Source: Halosolutus amylolyticus (GTDB lineage: Archaea; Halobacteriota; Halobacteria; Halobacteriales; Natrialbaceae). From it: DNA of 64,000 bases. Numbering within the stretch: position 1 is the first letter of the stretch; each line of letters opens with the position of its first letter. The notes under the pieces are model-generated. The model did no database searches. It saw only the letters and a program-made list of their open reading frames with translations, and had not been told where the DNA came from. Where the stretch lies: contig NZ_JALIQP010000001.1 of the NCBI RefSeq assembly GCF_023566055.1, forward strand, positions 766,059 to 830,058, read 5' to 3'. Positions 54,467-63,536 of the stretch are shown here, piece by piece. The position numbers were made by a program, and so were the translations under genes.

Positions 54467-55458
54467 GCGGGCAACCCGAGACGGGGAGCGGCCGCGAGTA
54501 CGCCGACCAGTGGCTCGCTGTCCGGAGTCGGATCCTGAACGCGCCGGTCCTGATGAACGGCGTCCAGTGGTTCAAGGCCAGGAAACGCGTTCTCGCGACG
54601 GCCCAGGCTGGAATCGGCCTCTTCTGGATGGTGGTGTTCCTGCTCGCCCCGCTCCTGTACATCCTGACGCTCTCGTTCTGGGAGTCGGGCACCGCCGGCA
54701 CGATCGTCCAGGAGTTCACGCTCGAGAACTACTACGCCGTGCTGGTCGAGAGCGTCTCACTGTCGAGTTTCGACGTCGGAAACATCTTCCTGCTCGTGCT
54801 CTGGCAGTCGCTCAAGTTCGGCCTCAGCGTGACCGCCGTGACGCTCGTTCTCGGCTACGTGCCGGGCTACTTCCTGGGCCGATCGGAGAGCAGGTGGCTC
54901 CCGGTGTTGCTGTTGCTGGTCGTCCTGCCGTTCTGGGTCCCGCTGATCGTTCGCTACTACGCCTGGATGCTCGTCCTGGGCGAGAACGGGGTCATCTCGT
55001 GGCTGTCCGAACTGGTCGGATTCGGCTCCCAGAGCTTCCTGTACAACGAGATCGCCGTCGTCTCGGGACTCGTCCAGGTCCTGCTTCCGTTCATGATCCT
55101 GCCGATCTACAACAGCGTCGCCAAGATCGAAGACTCGCTGATCGAGAGCGCGAAGACGATGGGCGCGAACCCGGTCCGGGCGTTCTACGAGGTTTCGCTC
55201 CCGCTGTCGCTACCCGGCGTCGTCGCCGGCTGTATCCTCGTGTTCATCCTGGCGGTCGGGAGCTTCCTGGCACCGGCGCTCCTCGGCGGCCCCGGCGACC
55301 AGATGATCGCGAACCTCATCGAACGCACGTTCCTGCGGGGACAGAACTGGCCGCTCGCGAGCGCGATGTCGATCGTCTACCTGGCCGTCCTGTTCGTGAT
55401 GATCACGGCGTTCAACCGCTTCGTCAGCCTCGACGAACTCTTCGGGGAGGGTAACTGA
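54463..55458 (+). CDS. potB: ABC transporter permease PotB-like
   Basis: 331 residues with about six membrane helices after a cytosolic N terminus of 45 residues. The EAA loop is ESAKTMGANPVRAFYEVSLPLSLPG, the docking site for PotA. A one-base overlap (TGATG) links it to the second permease. Confidence 0.92.
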   Translation: MSGQPETGSGREYADQWLAVRSRILNAPVLMNGVQWFKARKRVLATAQAGIGLFWMVVFLLAPLLYILTLSFWESGTAGTIVQEFTLENYYAVLVESVSLSSFDVGNIFLLVLWQSLKFGLSVTAVTLVLGYVPGYFLGRSESRWLPVLLLLVVLPFWVPLIVRYYAWMLVLGENGVISWLSELVGFGSQSFLYNEIAVVSGLVQVLLPFMILPIYNSVAKIEDSLIESAKTMGANPVRAFYEVSLPLSLPGVVAGCILVFILAVGSFLAPALLGGPGDQMIANLIERTFLRGQNWPLASAMSIVYLAVLFVMITAFNRFVSLDELFGEGN

Positions 55459-56255
55459 TGCGCGGGAACCCGCTCTGGACGGCGATCAAAGCGACCACGG
55501 CGATCGTCTACCTGTTCCTGCTTGCACCGCTGATCGTCGTCGTGGCCGTGTCGTTCAACCCGACGCAGTTCGCGACCTTCCCACCGGCCGGGTTCAGCCT
55601 CGAGTGGTACGTCGAGTTCTTCACTCACGATCGCATGCTCGGCTCGCTGTTCAACAGCTTCGTCGTGGCGGGCGGAAGTGCGATCGTCGCCGGGGTCGTC
55701 GGGCTGATCTCGGCGCTCGGCTTCGTCCGGTACGACATCCGGTGGAAGAACGTGCTCTCGAGCCTGCTGTTCCTGCCGATGATCATCAGTCCGGTCGTCA
55801 TCGGCGTCGCGCTCACGATGTTCCTCACGCGCATCGGGATGGAACGGAACTACCTCTACCTGATCGTCGGCCACTCGACGCTGGTCCTCCCGTACGTCTT
55901 CGTGACCGTCCGGGCACAGCTCTACCGGTTCGACCAGGAACTCGAGGAAGCGGCCCGAACGCTCGGCGCGAACGAACTGGAAACGTTCGTCGAGGTGACG
56001 TTGCCGCTGATCATGCCGGGACTCGGTGCCGGCATGTTGCTCGCGTTCGTCATCAGTTTCGGGGAGTTCACGGCGACCCAGTTCTGGGTCCAGCCCCAGA
56101 CGACGACCGCCCCGATCGAGATCTACACGATGGTTCGCACGAGTCTCACGCCGATGATCAACGCCATGGCGACGATGCTCATCGTCGTGACCGTCGTCGT
56201 TCCGCTCGTCCTCGACGCCGTGCTCGGGAAGAACCTGATCCTGAAATCGGCCTGA
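55458..56255 (+). CDS. potC: ABC transporter permease PotC-like
   Basis: 265 residues, about six helices, with EAA loop EEAARTLGANELETFVEVTLPLIMPGLGAG. It is the last gene of the potD-potA-potB-potC operon and forms the heterodimeric channel with PotB. Confidence 0.92.
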   Translation: MRGNPLWTAIKATTAIVYLFLLAPLIVVVAVSFNPTQFATFPPAGFSLEWYVEFFTHDRMLGSLFNSFVVAGGSAIVAGVVGLISALGFVRYDIRWKNVLSSLLFLPMIISPVVIGVALTMFLTRIGMERNYLYLIVGHSTLVLPYVFVTVRAQLYRFDQELEEAARTLGANELETFVEVTLPLIMPGLGAGMLLAFVISFGEFTATQFWVQPQTTTAPIEIYTMVRTSLTPMINAMATMLIVVTVVVPLVLDAVLGKNLILKSA

Positions 56256-56309
56256 CTCCCGGCATATTGGACGCGCTCCAATTCGCGTCCTCGATTTCAG
56301 GACCTGTAA

Positions 56310-56319
56310 CAAGTTATTT
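56310..56319 (+). promoter_or_regulatory. TATA box of the Lrp gene
   Basis: agttatttac lies about 30 nt before ATG 56346, the normal leaderless spacing. Confidence 0.45.
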
Positions 56320-56345
56320 ACCGGTCCCCTTCCCTCACTTCGCGT

Positions 56346-56858
56346 ATGGTAGAACTCGACCTGGACGAGAAAGACCTTGAGATTCTGCGCTGGCTCGATC
56401 GCGAGGGCGAAATCGACGTCGACCAGTTGAGCGACGAACTCGGGATCAGCACCTCGACGATCTACTACCGGCTGGACAACTACCGCGAGAAAGGCATTCT
56501 CAAGGGGAACGTCGCGGACATCGACCACCAGAAACTCGGCTTCGAACTCACCGCGATCTCCGAGATCAAGAGCGAGTACGGCCCGGGCTACGAGGGCATC
56601 GCGGACCGGCTCACGGAACTGTCTGGCGTCCAGTCGGTGTATTTCATGCTCGGCGAGATGTCGTTCATCCTGATCTCGCGGCTTCGCGACCACGAACACC
56701 TGCAGACGCTGATCGACGACATCATCCACACGGAGGGTGTCGAACACTCCTCGACGCACATCGTCCTGAAGGAGTTCAAGGACGAGTCCCGACTGCTCGT
56801 CAACTACGACGACGACGATCTGGCGAAACTGATCGACGACGGGTCGGCCGACGACTGA
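56346..56858 (+). CDS. Lrp/AsnC-family transcriptional regulator
   Basis: 170 residues. A winged helix (DEKDLEILRWLDREGEIDVDQLSDELGISTSTIYYRLDNYREKGIL) is followed by an RAM/AsnC_trans_reg domain that binds amino acids and controls oligomer form. It lies between the pot operon and the symporter genes, so it probably responds to amino acids and regulates one or both. Confidence 0.9.
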   Translation: MVELDLDEKDLEILRWLDREGEIDVDQLSDELGISTSTIYYRLDNYREKGILKGNVADIDHQKLGFELTAISEIKSEYGPGYEGIADRLTELSGVQSVYFMLGEMSFILISRLRDHEHLQTLIDDIIHTEGVEHSSTHIVLKEFKDESRLLVNYDDDDLAKLIDDGSADD

Positions 56859-56991
56859 CGCCTGGCGGGAGCGATGTGGCGTTCGAGGATCTGGACCTCT
56901 CTATTGGGCTCTTCGTCGCTGTATCGCTCATATTATGGATTCTCTACAAACAGATAGGTTTTTTCTCACTCCCAAAGCAGAAACATTCCCT

Positions 56992-57003
56992 AATAATTAA
57001 TAC
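56992..57003 (+). promoter_or_regulatory. TATA box of the symporter operon
   Basis: aataattaatac centres about 28 nt before ATG 57026, supporting that start. Confidence 0.5.
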
Positions 57004-57025
57004 GTGGCGCATCTGATGGGTGGTC

Positions 57026-57295
57026 ATGGCGCAGCATACCAAATCCAGTTCAAGCGGTACCGACGCAGTCGATACGAGCGGCTGGTTCTACCTGGACCCG
57101 GTGTCGAAACTCATGGTCGCAGGGTGCATCGCGGGCATCCTCGGCATCTATGTGCCGGTTCTGTACTCGCCGGAGTTGACTGTCGGGGGGCTTCCGTGGA
57201 TGTTCGTCTCGAAACCGATCGTCGGGCTCGCGCTCGCGGGAAGTTTCGTCGGGGCGACGTACTACGTCGACTTCGTACACGAGGGAGGTGACTGA
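57026..57295 (+). CDS. Small membrane subunit accompanying a sodium symporter
   Basis: 89 residues: a polar N terminus, then two hydrophobic helices (about 31-48 and 62-82) separated by GGLPWMFVSKP. Small two-helix proteins of this sort are encoded just before sodium:solute symporters; DUF3311- or DUF4212-type subunits are known examples, and neither could be assigned firmly. It precedes the symporter gene with a 2-bp gap. Confidence 0.7.
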   Translation: MAQHTKSSSSGTDAVDTSGWFYLDPVSKLMVAGCIAGILGIYVPVLYSPELTVGGLPWMFVSKPIVGLALAGSFVGATYYVDFVHEGGD

Positions 57296-57297
57296 CG

Positions 57298-58725
57298 ATG
57301 GTGCGCGTCGCCGAGTTGGCGATCGTCCTTTGTTATTTCGTGCTCGTGTTAGCGATCGGGCTCTACTTCCGCGACCGGCGATCGGCCGACGAGTACTGGT
57401 CGGCCGACGGGTCGATCGGGACGTTCGTCAACTCGATGGCGATCTTCGCCGCCTTCGCGAGCGGCGGGACGTTCCTGGGCGCGATTGGGATCGTTTACGA
57501 CCTCGGCGTGCCGCTATGGTGGGCTGCGGCGGTCGGCTCGGTCGTCGGCTTCCTCGTCGCGGCGATCTTCGTCGCGAAACCGCTCCGGCGTCTGGAGATG
57601 CACACGTTGCCCGACATCTTCGACTATCTCTACGCGGACGGCCGGATCAACCTCCTCGCGCCGGTAATCATCCTCGTCGGCTACTTCATGTACATGGTCG
57701 CCCAGCTTCGGGCTGGCGGACTCGTCTCCGACTACTTACTGGGGATCGGCTACCTGCCGGCGGTCACGGCGATCGGCATCGTCTTCATCGCCTACGTCGC
57801 ACTCGGCGGCATGTGGGCGATCACGGTCACCGACTTTCTCCAGGGGATCCTGATGTGGGGCCTGCTGGCCGTGATCTGGGCCATCAGCTTCGGCTACTTC
57901 GACTACTCGCTGTCCGCTCCGCTCTCGGAGGCGCCGCGCGTCGCCGGTACGGGCGCGCTCGACATCCAGACGTACATCGGCTTCGCGCTGATCTGGGCGT
58001 TCGCCGTCGCCGTGTTGCCGCACATCGCGATGCGGGCGTTCTCCGCAAAGAGCCCCGAGTCGGCCAAGCGCGCGTACGCCTGGGTCGCCCTGATGTACAT
58101 CCTCGTGACGCTCCCGTTCGTCCACATCGCGGGCGCGGCGATTTCGATCGATCCGGACCTCGCCCAGGCCGATTACGCGCTGTTGCTCGTAATGGAGTCA
58201 ATCCTCCCGGAGATCATCGCCGGCTTTGCCGCCGCGACGATCCTCGCCGCGGTAATGTCTTCGACGGACGCGCTGTTACTGGCGATGGCGGCGGCCGTCT
58301 CCAACGACCTGTACGGGAACCTCGTCGACGACGGTGCTTCCGAGGAGCGTATCGTCAACATGGGAACCGTCGCAGTAGTCGTAATCGGTCTGCTCGGCAT
58401 CGTCGCCGCCTGGAATCCCCCGACCTACCTCGTCGAACTGTACACCGACGGGACGGGGCTCATGGCGGCCGCGTTCTTCTTCCCGATGATCCTGGGGATC
58501 TGGTGGAAACCGATGAACCACCACGGCGCGGTCGCTGGAATGGTCGGTGGCGGAATCGCGTACGCCATCGCGTACTTCTACACCCCGATGTTCGGAGCGA
58601 TCATCTACGCGGTCCCGGTATCGCTGATTTGCTGTGTCGTCGCGACGTGGGCCACGGAGGCCCGTAGCGCCGACCGGATCGAACAGCTATCCGAAGAACT
58701 CGGCCACGATCGGTTCGGCTGGTAA
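57298..58725 (+). CDS. Sodium:solute symporter family protein
   Basis: 475 residues with about 13 membrane helices. GGTFLGAIGIVYDLG, YVALGGMWAITVTDFLQGILMW and SAKSPESAKRAYAW match the SSS family (substrates include proline, pantothenate, acetate). The position after an Lrp gene and beside amino-acid catabolic genes suggests an amino acid or organic acid substrate. It is co-transcribed with the small subunit. Confidence 0.88.
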   Translation: MVRVAELAIVLCYFVLVLAIGLYFRDRRSADEYWSADGSIGTFVNSMAIFAAFASGGTFLGAIGIVYDLGVPLWWAAAVGSVVGFLVAAIFVAKPLRRLEMHTLPDIFDYLYADGRINLLAPVIILVGYFMYMVAQLRAGGLVSDYLLGIGYLPAVTAIGIVFIAYVALGGMWAITVTDFLQGILMWGLLAVIWAISFGYFDYSLSAPLSEAPRVAGTGALDIQTYIGFALIWAFAVAVLPHIAMRAFSAKSPESAKRAYAWVALMYILVTLPFVHIAGAAISIDPDLAQADYALLLVMESILPEIIAGFAAATILAAVMSSTDALLLAMAAAVSNDLYGNLVDDGASEERIVNMGTVAVVVIGLLGIVAAWNPPTYLVELYTDGTGLMAAAFFFPMILGIWWKPMNHHGAVAGMVGGGIAYAIAYFYTPMFGAIIYAVPVSLICCVVATWATEARSADRIEQLSEELGHDRFGW

Positions 58726-58756
58726 CTCTTTCGTCTTCCCACGATTTCCGTTCTCA

Positions 58757-59272
58757 ATGATCCCCCATACCGTACTCAAGATCCTGATCGGCCGCACGTG
58801 GCGCACGTTCGTGGGAACGTCCCACGACGAACTGGTAGACGCCGTCGATCGGACGCTAACCGATCTCGAGCGGTCGTACGACCGGGAACCGACCGACCCC
58901 GCGAGCGGCGAACGGGCTATCTTCGGGGCCCGGGACGCGACTCGATTCGAACTCGCGGACGGGGACTGGGCGCTTACGATTACGTCGGTCTCCTACGATC
59001 CACTCCTGCGAGCGTTTCTGGCGATCGGTTCGTCCGGGTCGACGAAGTCGAAGTACACGAATACAGCGTGTATTCTGGACGTGCGACCGATCTCGAACGA
59101 GGACGAGCCACAAATCCGGACGGTGCTCCAACGCCTCTCGGAGGAACTCGATGCGGAGCCGTGGTCGATCGAGCACCCGAGATTCGCCTACTCGCCGCTC
59201 CTTCGATACAAGGTAAAGCTTCTGTGGCGATACTGGCTCTCACGGGGTGAAACGGCCGATACCAGCCGGTGA
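58757..59272 (+). CDS. Uncharacterised protein, 171 aa
   Basis: Soluble protein with a mixed alpha/beta pattern. MIPHTVLKILIGRTWRTFVGTSHDELVDAVDRTL opens; FELADGDWALTITSVSYDPLLRAFLAIG and SIEHPRFAYSPLLRYKVKLLWRYW follow. No known motif, signal or membrane helix. It starts 31 bp after the symporter stop on the same strand, so it may share its transcript. The ATG 58757 was chosen over upstream frames lying within the symporter gene. Confidence 0.65.
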   Translation: MIPHTVLKILIGRTWRTFVGTSHDELVDAVDRTLTDLERSYDREPTDPASGERAIFGARDATRFELADGDWALTITSVSYDPLLRAFLAIGSSGSTKSKYTNTACILDVRPISNEDEPQIRTVLQRLSEELDAEPWSIEHPRFAYSPLLRYKVKLLWRYWLSRGETADTSR

Positions 59273-59728
59273 ACTGCGTTTCGTGCTGTTCGTGGTTCCG
59301 TCTGGGTGGGCCCGCCGGTCGTCGAGGTTCCGCCTCGATCGGGGTAATTCCGTTGCGTGCCGAGATTCGGCAGACTCGAGACAGTGTCGTCCAGTGGCGG
59401 CGTAGCTCGTACCGGCAACATCTACCCGCACCTCACACGACTCGTTTCTCGCCGCCGACACGCCCGCTCGCGTAGTCACCGCGAAGACGCGATATCACGA
59501 ACTCGCGATCGACTGCCTGTGCAAAGGTTGCCGCATCGGCCGAGCCCCGTCAGCGATCGCCTATTTGCGCGGTCGTATAGGGTCGGGTCGATATTACCCG
59601 TCAAACAATGGTCCTTCCAGATCGCGTGAGCGCACTGGCCGAGGGTATCGCTCACTGGCGGTGGTTTGCGTGAGCGACGAGCGAACGAGTTCATTCGGAC
59701 TCACACTCGACCACGGAGGTGGTCTCGC
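59273..59728. other. Gene-free interval upstream of the siroheme reductase gene
   Basis: 456 bp without a credible frame or RNA. The final part has gtcgatattacc near 59587 as a possible TATA and the ribosome binding site ggaggtgg at 59715. Confidence 0.5.
59715..59722 (+). promoter_or_regulatory. Ribosome binding site of the siroheme reductase gene
   Basis: ggaggtgg ends 6 nt before GTG 59729. It fixes the start there instead of an ATG 21 codons upstream. Confidence 0.6.
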
Positions 59729-61414
59729 GTGAATACAGTCGAAGAGCACAAGCAGGAGAAACACCCCCTCGACGTGATCGACGACGTCTACGAGTACGCC
59801 GAGGAGGAACTCTCTTTCGAGGAGATCGAGGAGCGCGCCGGCGGCGGCGAGTGGGAGCGCCTGAAGTGGGCCGGCATGTACGCCCAGAAGCAGGAGGGGT
59901 ACTTCATGATCCGGACCAAGGTACCGGGCGGCTACCTCACGCCCGAGCAGGCCGAAGTGATCGGCGAGGTCACCGACGACCTCGCGGTCGCGCCCGAGGA
60001 GTACGGCGGCGCGGAGCAGAACGAACTCTGGGGCGACGCCTACCTCGACATCACGACCCGACAGGACATCCAGAAACACTGGATCCGCGTCGAGGACGTC
60101 CCGGAGATGTGGGACCGCTACGACGAGGTCGGCCTGACGACCGTGCAGGGCTGTGGCGACTCCGCCCGGAACGTCCTCGGCTGCCCCGCCGCCGGCCTCG
60201 ACGATCACGAGTGCTTCGACGCTCAACCGGTCGTCGACGCCGTCTCGGACTTCTTTACCGAGAACCGCGAGTACGCCAACCTCCCGCGGAAGTTCAAGCT
60301 CACGATCACGGGCTGTCGTCACGACTGCGCCCAGTCCCAGATCAACGACGTCGGCCTCGTTCCCGCAAAGAAGGAACTCGAGGGCGACTACCTCTACGGC
60401 TTCCACGCCCGCGTCGGCGGCGGCCTCTCCGACGGCCCGCGGATGGGCTCGGAACTCGACGTCTTCGTCCGGCCGGAGGACGCCGTCGAGTTCACCCGCG
60501 CCGTCGCCCAGACGTTCAAGGAACTCGGCGATCGGAACAACCGCGGCGTCTGCCGGATGCGCTATCTCGTCGAGCAGATGGGCCCCGAGAAGTTCGAGGA
60601 GGCGATCCGCGATCGCTGTACCGTCGACTTGCCTGAGGCCGGCGAAAACCTGACCGTCGGCTACCAGGGCGACCACGTCGGCGTCCACGACCAGAAACAG
60701 GACGGTCTGCAGTACGTCGGCTTCAACGTGATCGCCGGGCGGATGGGCGGCGCGGAGTTCGCCGAAGCCGCTCGCGCGGCGAAGCGGTACGGCACCGAGG
60801 ACGCCTCGGTCCGTCTCGCGACCGACCAGAACTTCCTCATCAGCCACATTCCCGAGGAGAACGTCGCGGACCTGCTGGCGGAGCCGTTCGCCCAGGAGTA
60901 CCAGCCCGATCCCGGCCCGTTCTCCCGCGGTGCCGTTGGCTGTACCGGGAGCGAGTTCTGTAACTACGCGATCATCGAGACGAAAAAGCGCACCAAGCGC
61001 TGGGCTCGCGAACTCGACGATCGGATCGACGTCCCCGACGATATCGAGGCCATCCGGATGCACATGTCCGGCTGCTCGGCCTCCTGTGCGCAACCCCAGA
61101 TCGCGGATATCGGTTTCCGCGGCGAGACGGTCAAGCTAGACCAGGAGGGTGAGTCCGACATCGTCGAGGGGATGGACTTCGGGCTCGGCGGCTCGCTGGG
61201 CGCGGACAACGAGTTCCTCGACTGGGTCGAGAACGCGGTTCCCGCCGACGCCGTGCTCCCGGCGCTCGAACAGCTGTTCGAGGCGTACGCGGCCGATCGC
61301 GACGACGGCGAGAAGTTCTACGAGTGGACCCGCCGCGTCGACAACGCACGGCTTCGGGAGGTCATGCAAGGTGCGGACGCGCCGGTCGCACGGGGTGTCG
61401 CCCATGGGGACTGA
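59729..61414 (+). CDS. nirA: Siroheme nitrite/sulfite reductase
   Basis: 561 residues with two nitrite/sulfite-reductase ferredoxin-like half domains and two 4Fe-4S/siroheme domains. The cluster is bound by CTGSEFC (Cys-x5-Cys) in the second half and CSASCAQ (Cys-x3-Cys). The first half keeps a related but non-identical CGDSARNVLGC and CRHDCAQ, as in the duplicated assimilatory fold. It reduces nitrite to ammonia or sulfite to sulfide with six electrons; the sequence does not decide which. Its end overlaps the original ATG (61404) of the downstream FrhB-like gene by 11 bp. The GTG start is set by a Shine-Dalgarno site. Confidence 0.9.
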   Translation: MNTVEEHKQEKHPLDVIDDVYEYAEEELSFEEIEERAGGGEWERLKWAGMYAQKQEGYFMIRTKVPGGYLTPEQAEVIGEVTDDLAVAPEEYGGAEQNELWGDAYLDITTRQDIQKHWIRVEDVPEMWDRYDEVGLTTVQGCGDSARNVLGCPAAGLDDHECFDAQPVVDAVSDFFTENREYANLPRKFKLTITGCRHDCAQSQINDVGLVPAKKELEGDYLYGFHARVGGGLSDGPRMGSELDVFVRPEDAVEFTRAVAQTFKELGDRNNRGVCRMRYLVEQMGPEKFEEAIRDRCTVDLPEAGENLTVGYQGDHVGVHDQKQDGLQYVGFNVIAGRMGGAEFAEAARAAKRYGTEDASVRLATDQNFLISHIPEENVADLLAEPFAQEYQPDPGPFSRGAVGCTGSEFCNYAIIETKKRTKRWARELDDRIDVPDDIEAIRMHMSGCSASCAQPQIADIGFRGETVKLDQEGESDIVEGMDFGLGGSLGADNEFLDWVENAVPADAVLPALEQLFEAYAADRDDGEKFYEWTRRVDNARLREVMQGADAPVARGVAHGD

Positions 61415-61433
61415 CGGCGAGGACGAACGCAGT

Positions 61434-61819
61434 GAGTCCTCGGAGATGCGAGCGGGAGATGCGAGAGCCGAGCGGAGCGAGGGTCTCGATAATGCGAGCG
61501 GTGGAACCGCGAGCGAGAAGCGACACGCGAGCCGCGAGGGCGAACGAAGTGAGTCCTCGGAGATGCGAGCGGGAGATGCGAGAGCCGAGCGGAGCGAGGG
61601 TCTCGATAATGCGAGCGGTGGAACCGCGAGCGAGAAGCGACACGCGAGCCGCGAGGGCGAACGAAGTGAGTCCTAGTGAGTCCTCGGAGATGCGAGCGGG
61701 AGATGCGAGAGCCGAGCGGAGCGAGGGTCTCGATAATGCGAGCGGTGGAACCGCGAGCGAGAAGCGACACGCGAGCCGCGAGGGCGAACGAAGTGAGTCC
61801 TCGGAGATGCGAGCGGGAG
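61434..61819. repeat. 117-bp tandem repeat array with a 10-bp slip insertion
   Basis: Unit gagtcctcggagatgcgag... to ...ggcgaacgaagt. Copies start at 61434, 61551 and 61678, and a fourth, 25-bp partial copy at 61795. 117 is a multiple of three. Between copies 2 and 3 is an extra 10-bp gagtcctagt (61668-61677), which shifts the frame and introduces a TAG in the ATG-61404 frame. Copies are nearly identical. Confidence 0.92.
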
Positions 61820-63429
61820 CGGAGCGACACGCGAGCGGCGACGGCGTCGACGAGTCGGTGTTCCCGGGCGTTCCGGAGTCGGAAACGGCCGACGACGCGG
61901 CCGTTAGGGTCCCCGAAACGGGTAGCACTGCGTCGCGGTCACGAGCGGACGCGACGCAGGCCCGCGACGATGCCGTCCGGACCGACGCAAGCGGCGACGC
62001 CTGTTCGCCGGACACCTGTACCTGCGGCGAGCAAACCGGTGCGGAGGCCGGGGCGGAGACACCGCCCGTCGCCACGGACGGGGCCGGCGTCACCAACGTC
62101 GACGACCAGGGCTCGCTCGGTGAACTGGAGTTCACCGAACCCGCGGAAGACGTCAGCCAGGACGTCTACGACGACGCGCCCGACACCCGCGTCGGCGTCC
62201 CGGATGGCGTCGACCTGGACACGCCGACGTATTCCATTCGATCGGAGATGAACGACATCGAGACGCCGGACGAGAAGACCTGGTTCATGGAACTGGACGA
62301 GGCCGTCATCGACGAGGGCCGCTGTATCCAGTGTGGGACCTGCGTCGCCGCCTGTCCCTCGGACTCGATCGGCGTCGGCGAGGACGACCTGCCGGAACTC
62401 GTGAAGATGTGCACCGGCTGTTCGCTCTGCTGGGACTTCTGTCCCCGCGGCGGGATGCGCTACGAGCGACAGTGGAAGATCACCGGCGGCGAGGACAACG
62501 TCAAGGGCGCGGGCGACCCAATCACGGAGTTCTCCGCGCGCGTCGAGGACGACTGGACCGACGCGGCCCAGGACGGCGGCGTCGTCACCGGCATCCTCGC
62601 GACGCTACTCGAGGAAGGGGAGATCGACGGCGCGCTGATCGCGACCGAGAGCGACGAGGAGGCCTGGAAGGCCGAGAGCTTCCTCGCGACGACCCAGGAG
62701 GAACTGATCGAGAACGCGGGCACCGTCTACAACCAGACGCTCGCGCTCGGCAACCTCGATCTCGGCCAGTGGGAGCACAAACTCCCCGACAAAGACTGGG
62801 ACGACCTCAGCCTCGCGCTGGTCGGCACCCCCTGCGAGATCGAGGGCATCCGCGCCCTGCAGGACTTCGAGTGGGACTACCAGGCCCAGAACGAGGGCAT
62901 CCGCGCGGTCGAGTACACGATCGCGCTGATGTGTACGAAGAACTTCAATTACTACAGCCTCATGGGCGAGCAACTGGAGGATCAGCGCGGCGTCTCGCCC
63001 GAGGAGATCGGCAAGATGGACGTCCTCCACGGCAAACTGATGGTCTACGACCACGACGGCGAGATGATCGTCGAGGAGGACATCGAGAACTTCCACGACG
63101 CCGCGCTCAAGGGCTGTGACGAGTGCGCGGACTTCACCGGCTTCTGTGCCGACGTCACCGTCGGCTCCGTCGGCTCGAGCGACGAGTACTCCAGCGTCAT
63201 CGTCCGCACCGAACAGGGAGTGAACGCGTGGGAACTCACCGAGCCGAAACTCGACTACCACGACCTGGAGGACAAGAGTGCGGTCGGCAAACTTCAGGGC
63301 TGGGACAAGAAGAAGGCCTTCGAGAGCCTCGATCGGCCGTTCGATCCCGACGCGCCCCGGTTCATCGACTACACCGACCACGCCGAGAACTACGGCACCG
63401 CGTTGAACCCCCACGATCAGGGGCACTGA
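61690..63429 (+). CDS. FrhB-like F420 oxidoreductase, broken or re-started N terminus
   Basis: About 579 residues from the ATG inside repeat copy 3; the exact start is uncertain. The frame at ATG 61404, which overlaps the siroheme gene stop, reads in phase through copies 1 and 2 but hits TAG at 61674. Then a Cys-rich CSPDTCTCGEQ, two 4Fe-4S motifs CIQCGTCVAACP (about 62323) and CTGCSLCWDFCPRGG (about 62412), and an FrhB C-terminal domain (LVGTPCEIEGIRALQDF, CTKNFNYYSLMGEQL, CDECADFTGFCADVTVGSVGS). FrhB/FpoF proteins oxidise reduced F420 and pass electrons through FeS centres. Beside NirA it recalls a split F420-dependent sulfite reductase. Confidence 0.85.
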   Translation: MRAGDARAERSEGLDNASGGTASEKRHASREGERSESSEMRAGAERHASGDGVDESVFPGVPESETADDAAVRVPETGSTASRSRADATQARDDAVRTDASGDACSPDTCTCGEQTGAEAGAETPPVATDGAGVTNVDDQGSLGELEFTEPAEDVSQDVYDDAPDTRVGVPDGVDLDTPTYSIRSEMNDIETPDEKTWFMELDEAVIDEGRCIQCGTCVAACPSDSIGVGEDDLPELVKMCTGCSLCWDFCPRGGMRYERQWKITGGEDNVKGAGDPITEFSARVEDDWTDAAQDGGVVTGILATLLEEGEIDGALIATESDEEAWKAESFLATTQEELIENAGTVYNQTLALGNLDLGQWEHKLPDKDWDDLSLALVGTPCEIEGIRALQDFEWDYQAQNEGIRAVEYTIALMCTKNFNYYSLMGEQLEDQRGVSPEEIGKMDVLHGKLMVYDHDGEMIVEEDIENFHDAALKGCDECADFTGFCADVTVGSVGSSDEYSSVIVRTEQGVNAWELTEPKLDYHDLEDKSAVGKLQGWDKKKAFESLDRPFDPDAPRFIDYTDHAENYGTALNPHDQGH

Positions 63430-63510
63430 CGCTGGGCTCCACGATCGGGGCCACTCGCCTCCTGCCGGCGGCGCATCCGAGAGACGAGCCATTCAAGTCT
63501 GTGCGGTTAT

Positions 63511-63520
63511 CACAATATTA
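63511..63520 (+). promoter_or_regulatory. TATA box for the small membrane protein gene
   Basis: cacaatatta lies about 22 nt before ATG 63537. Confidence 0.4.
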
Positions 63521-63536
63521 CACAGGCTACTATCGA

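Noticed and set aside
39187-58725. Genomic island of foreign origin
   Set aside because: Base composition and codon use match the neighbouring housekeeping genes, and no integrase, tRNA attachment site or flanking repeats are seen.
61434-61819. CRISPR-like repeats
   Set aside because: The units are directly adjacent with no unique spacers, far longer than CRISPR repeats, and lie within a coding frame.
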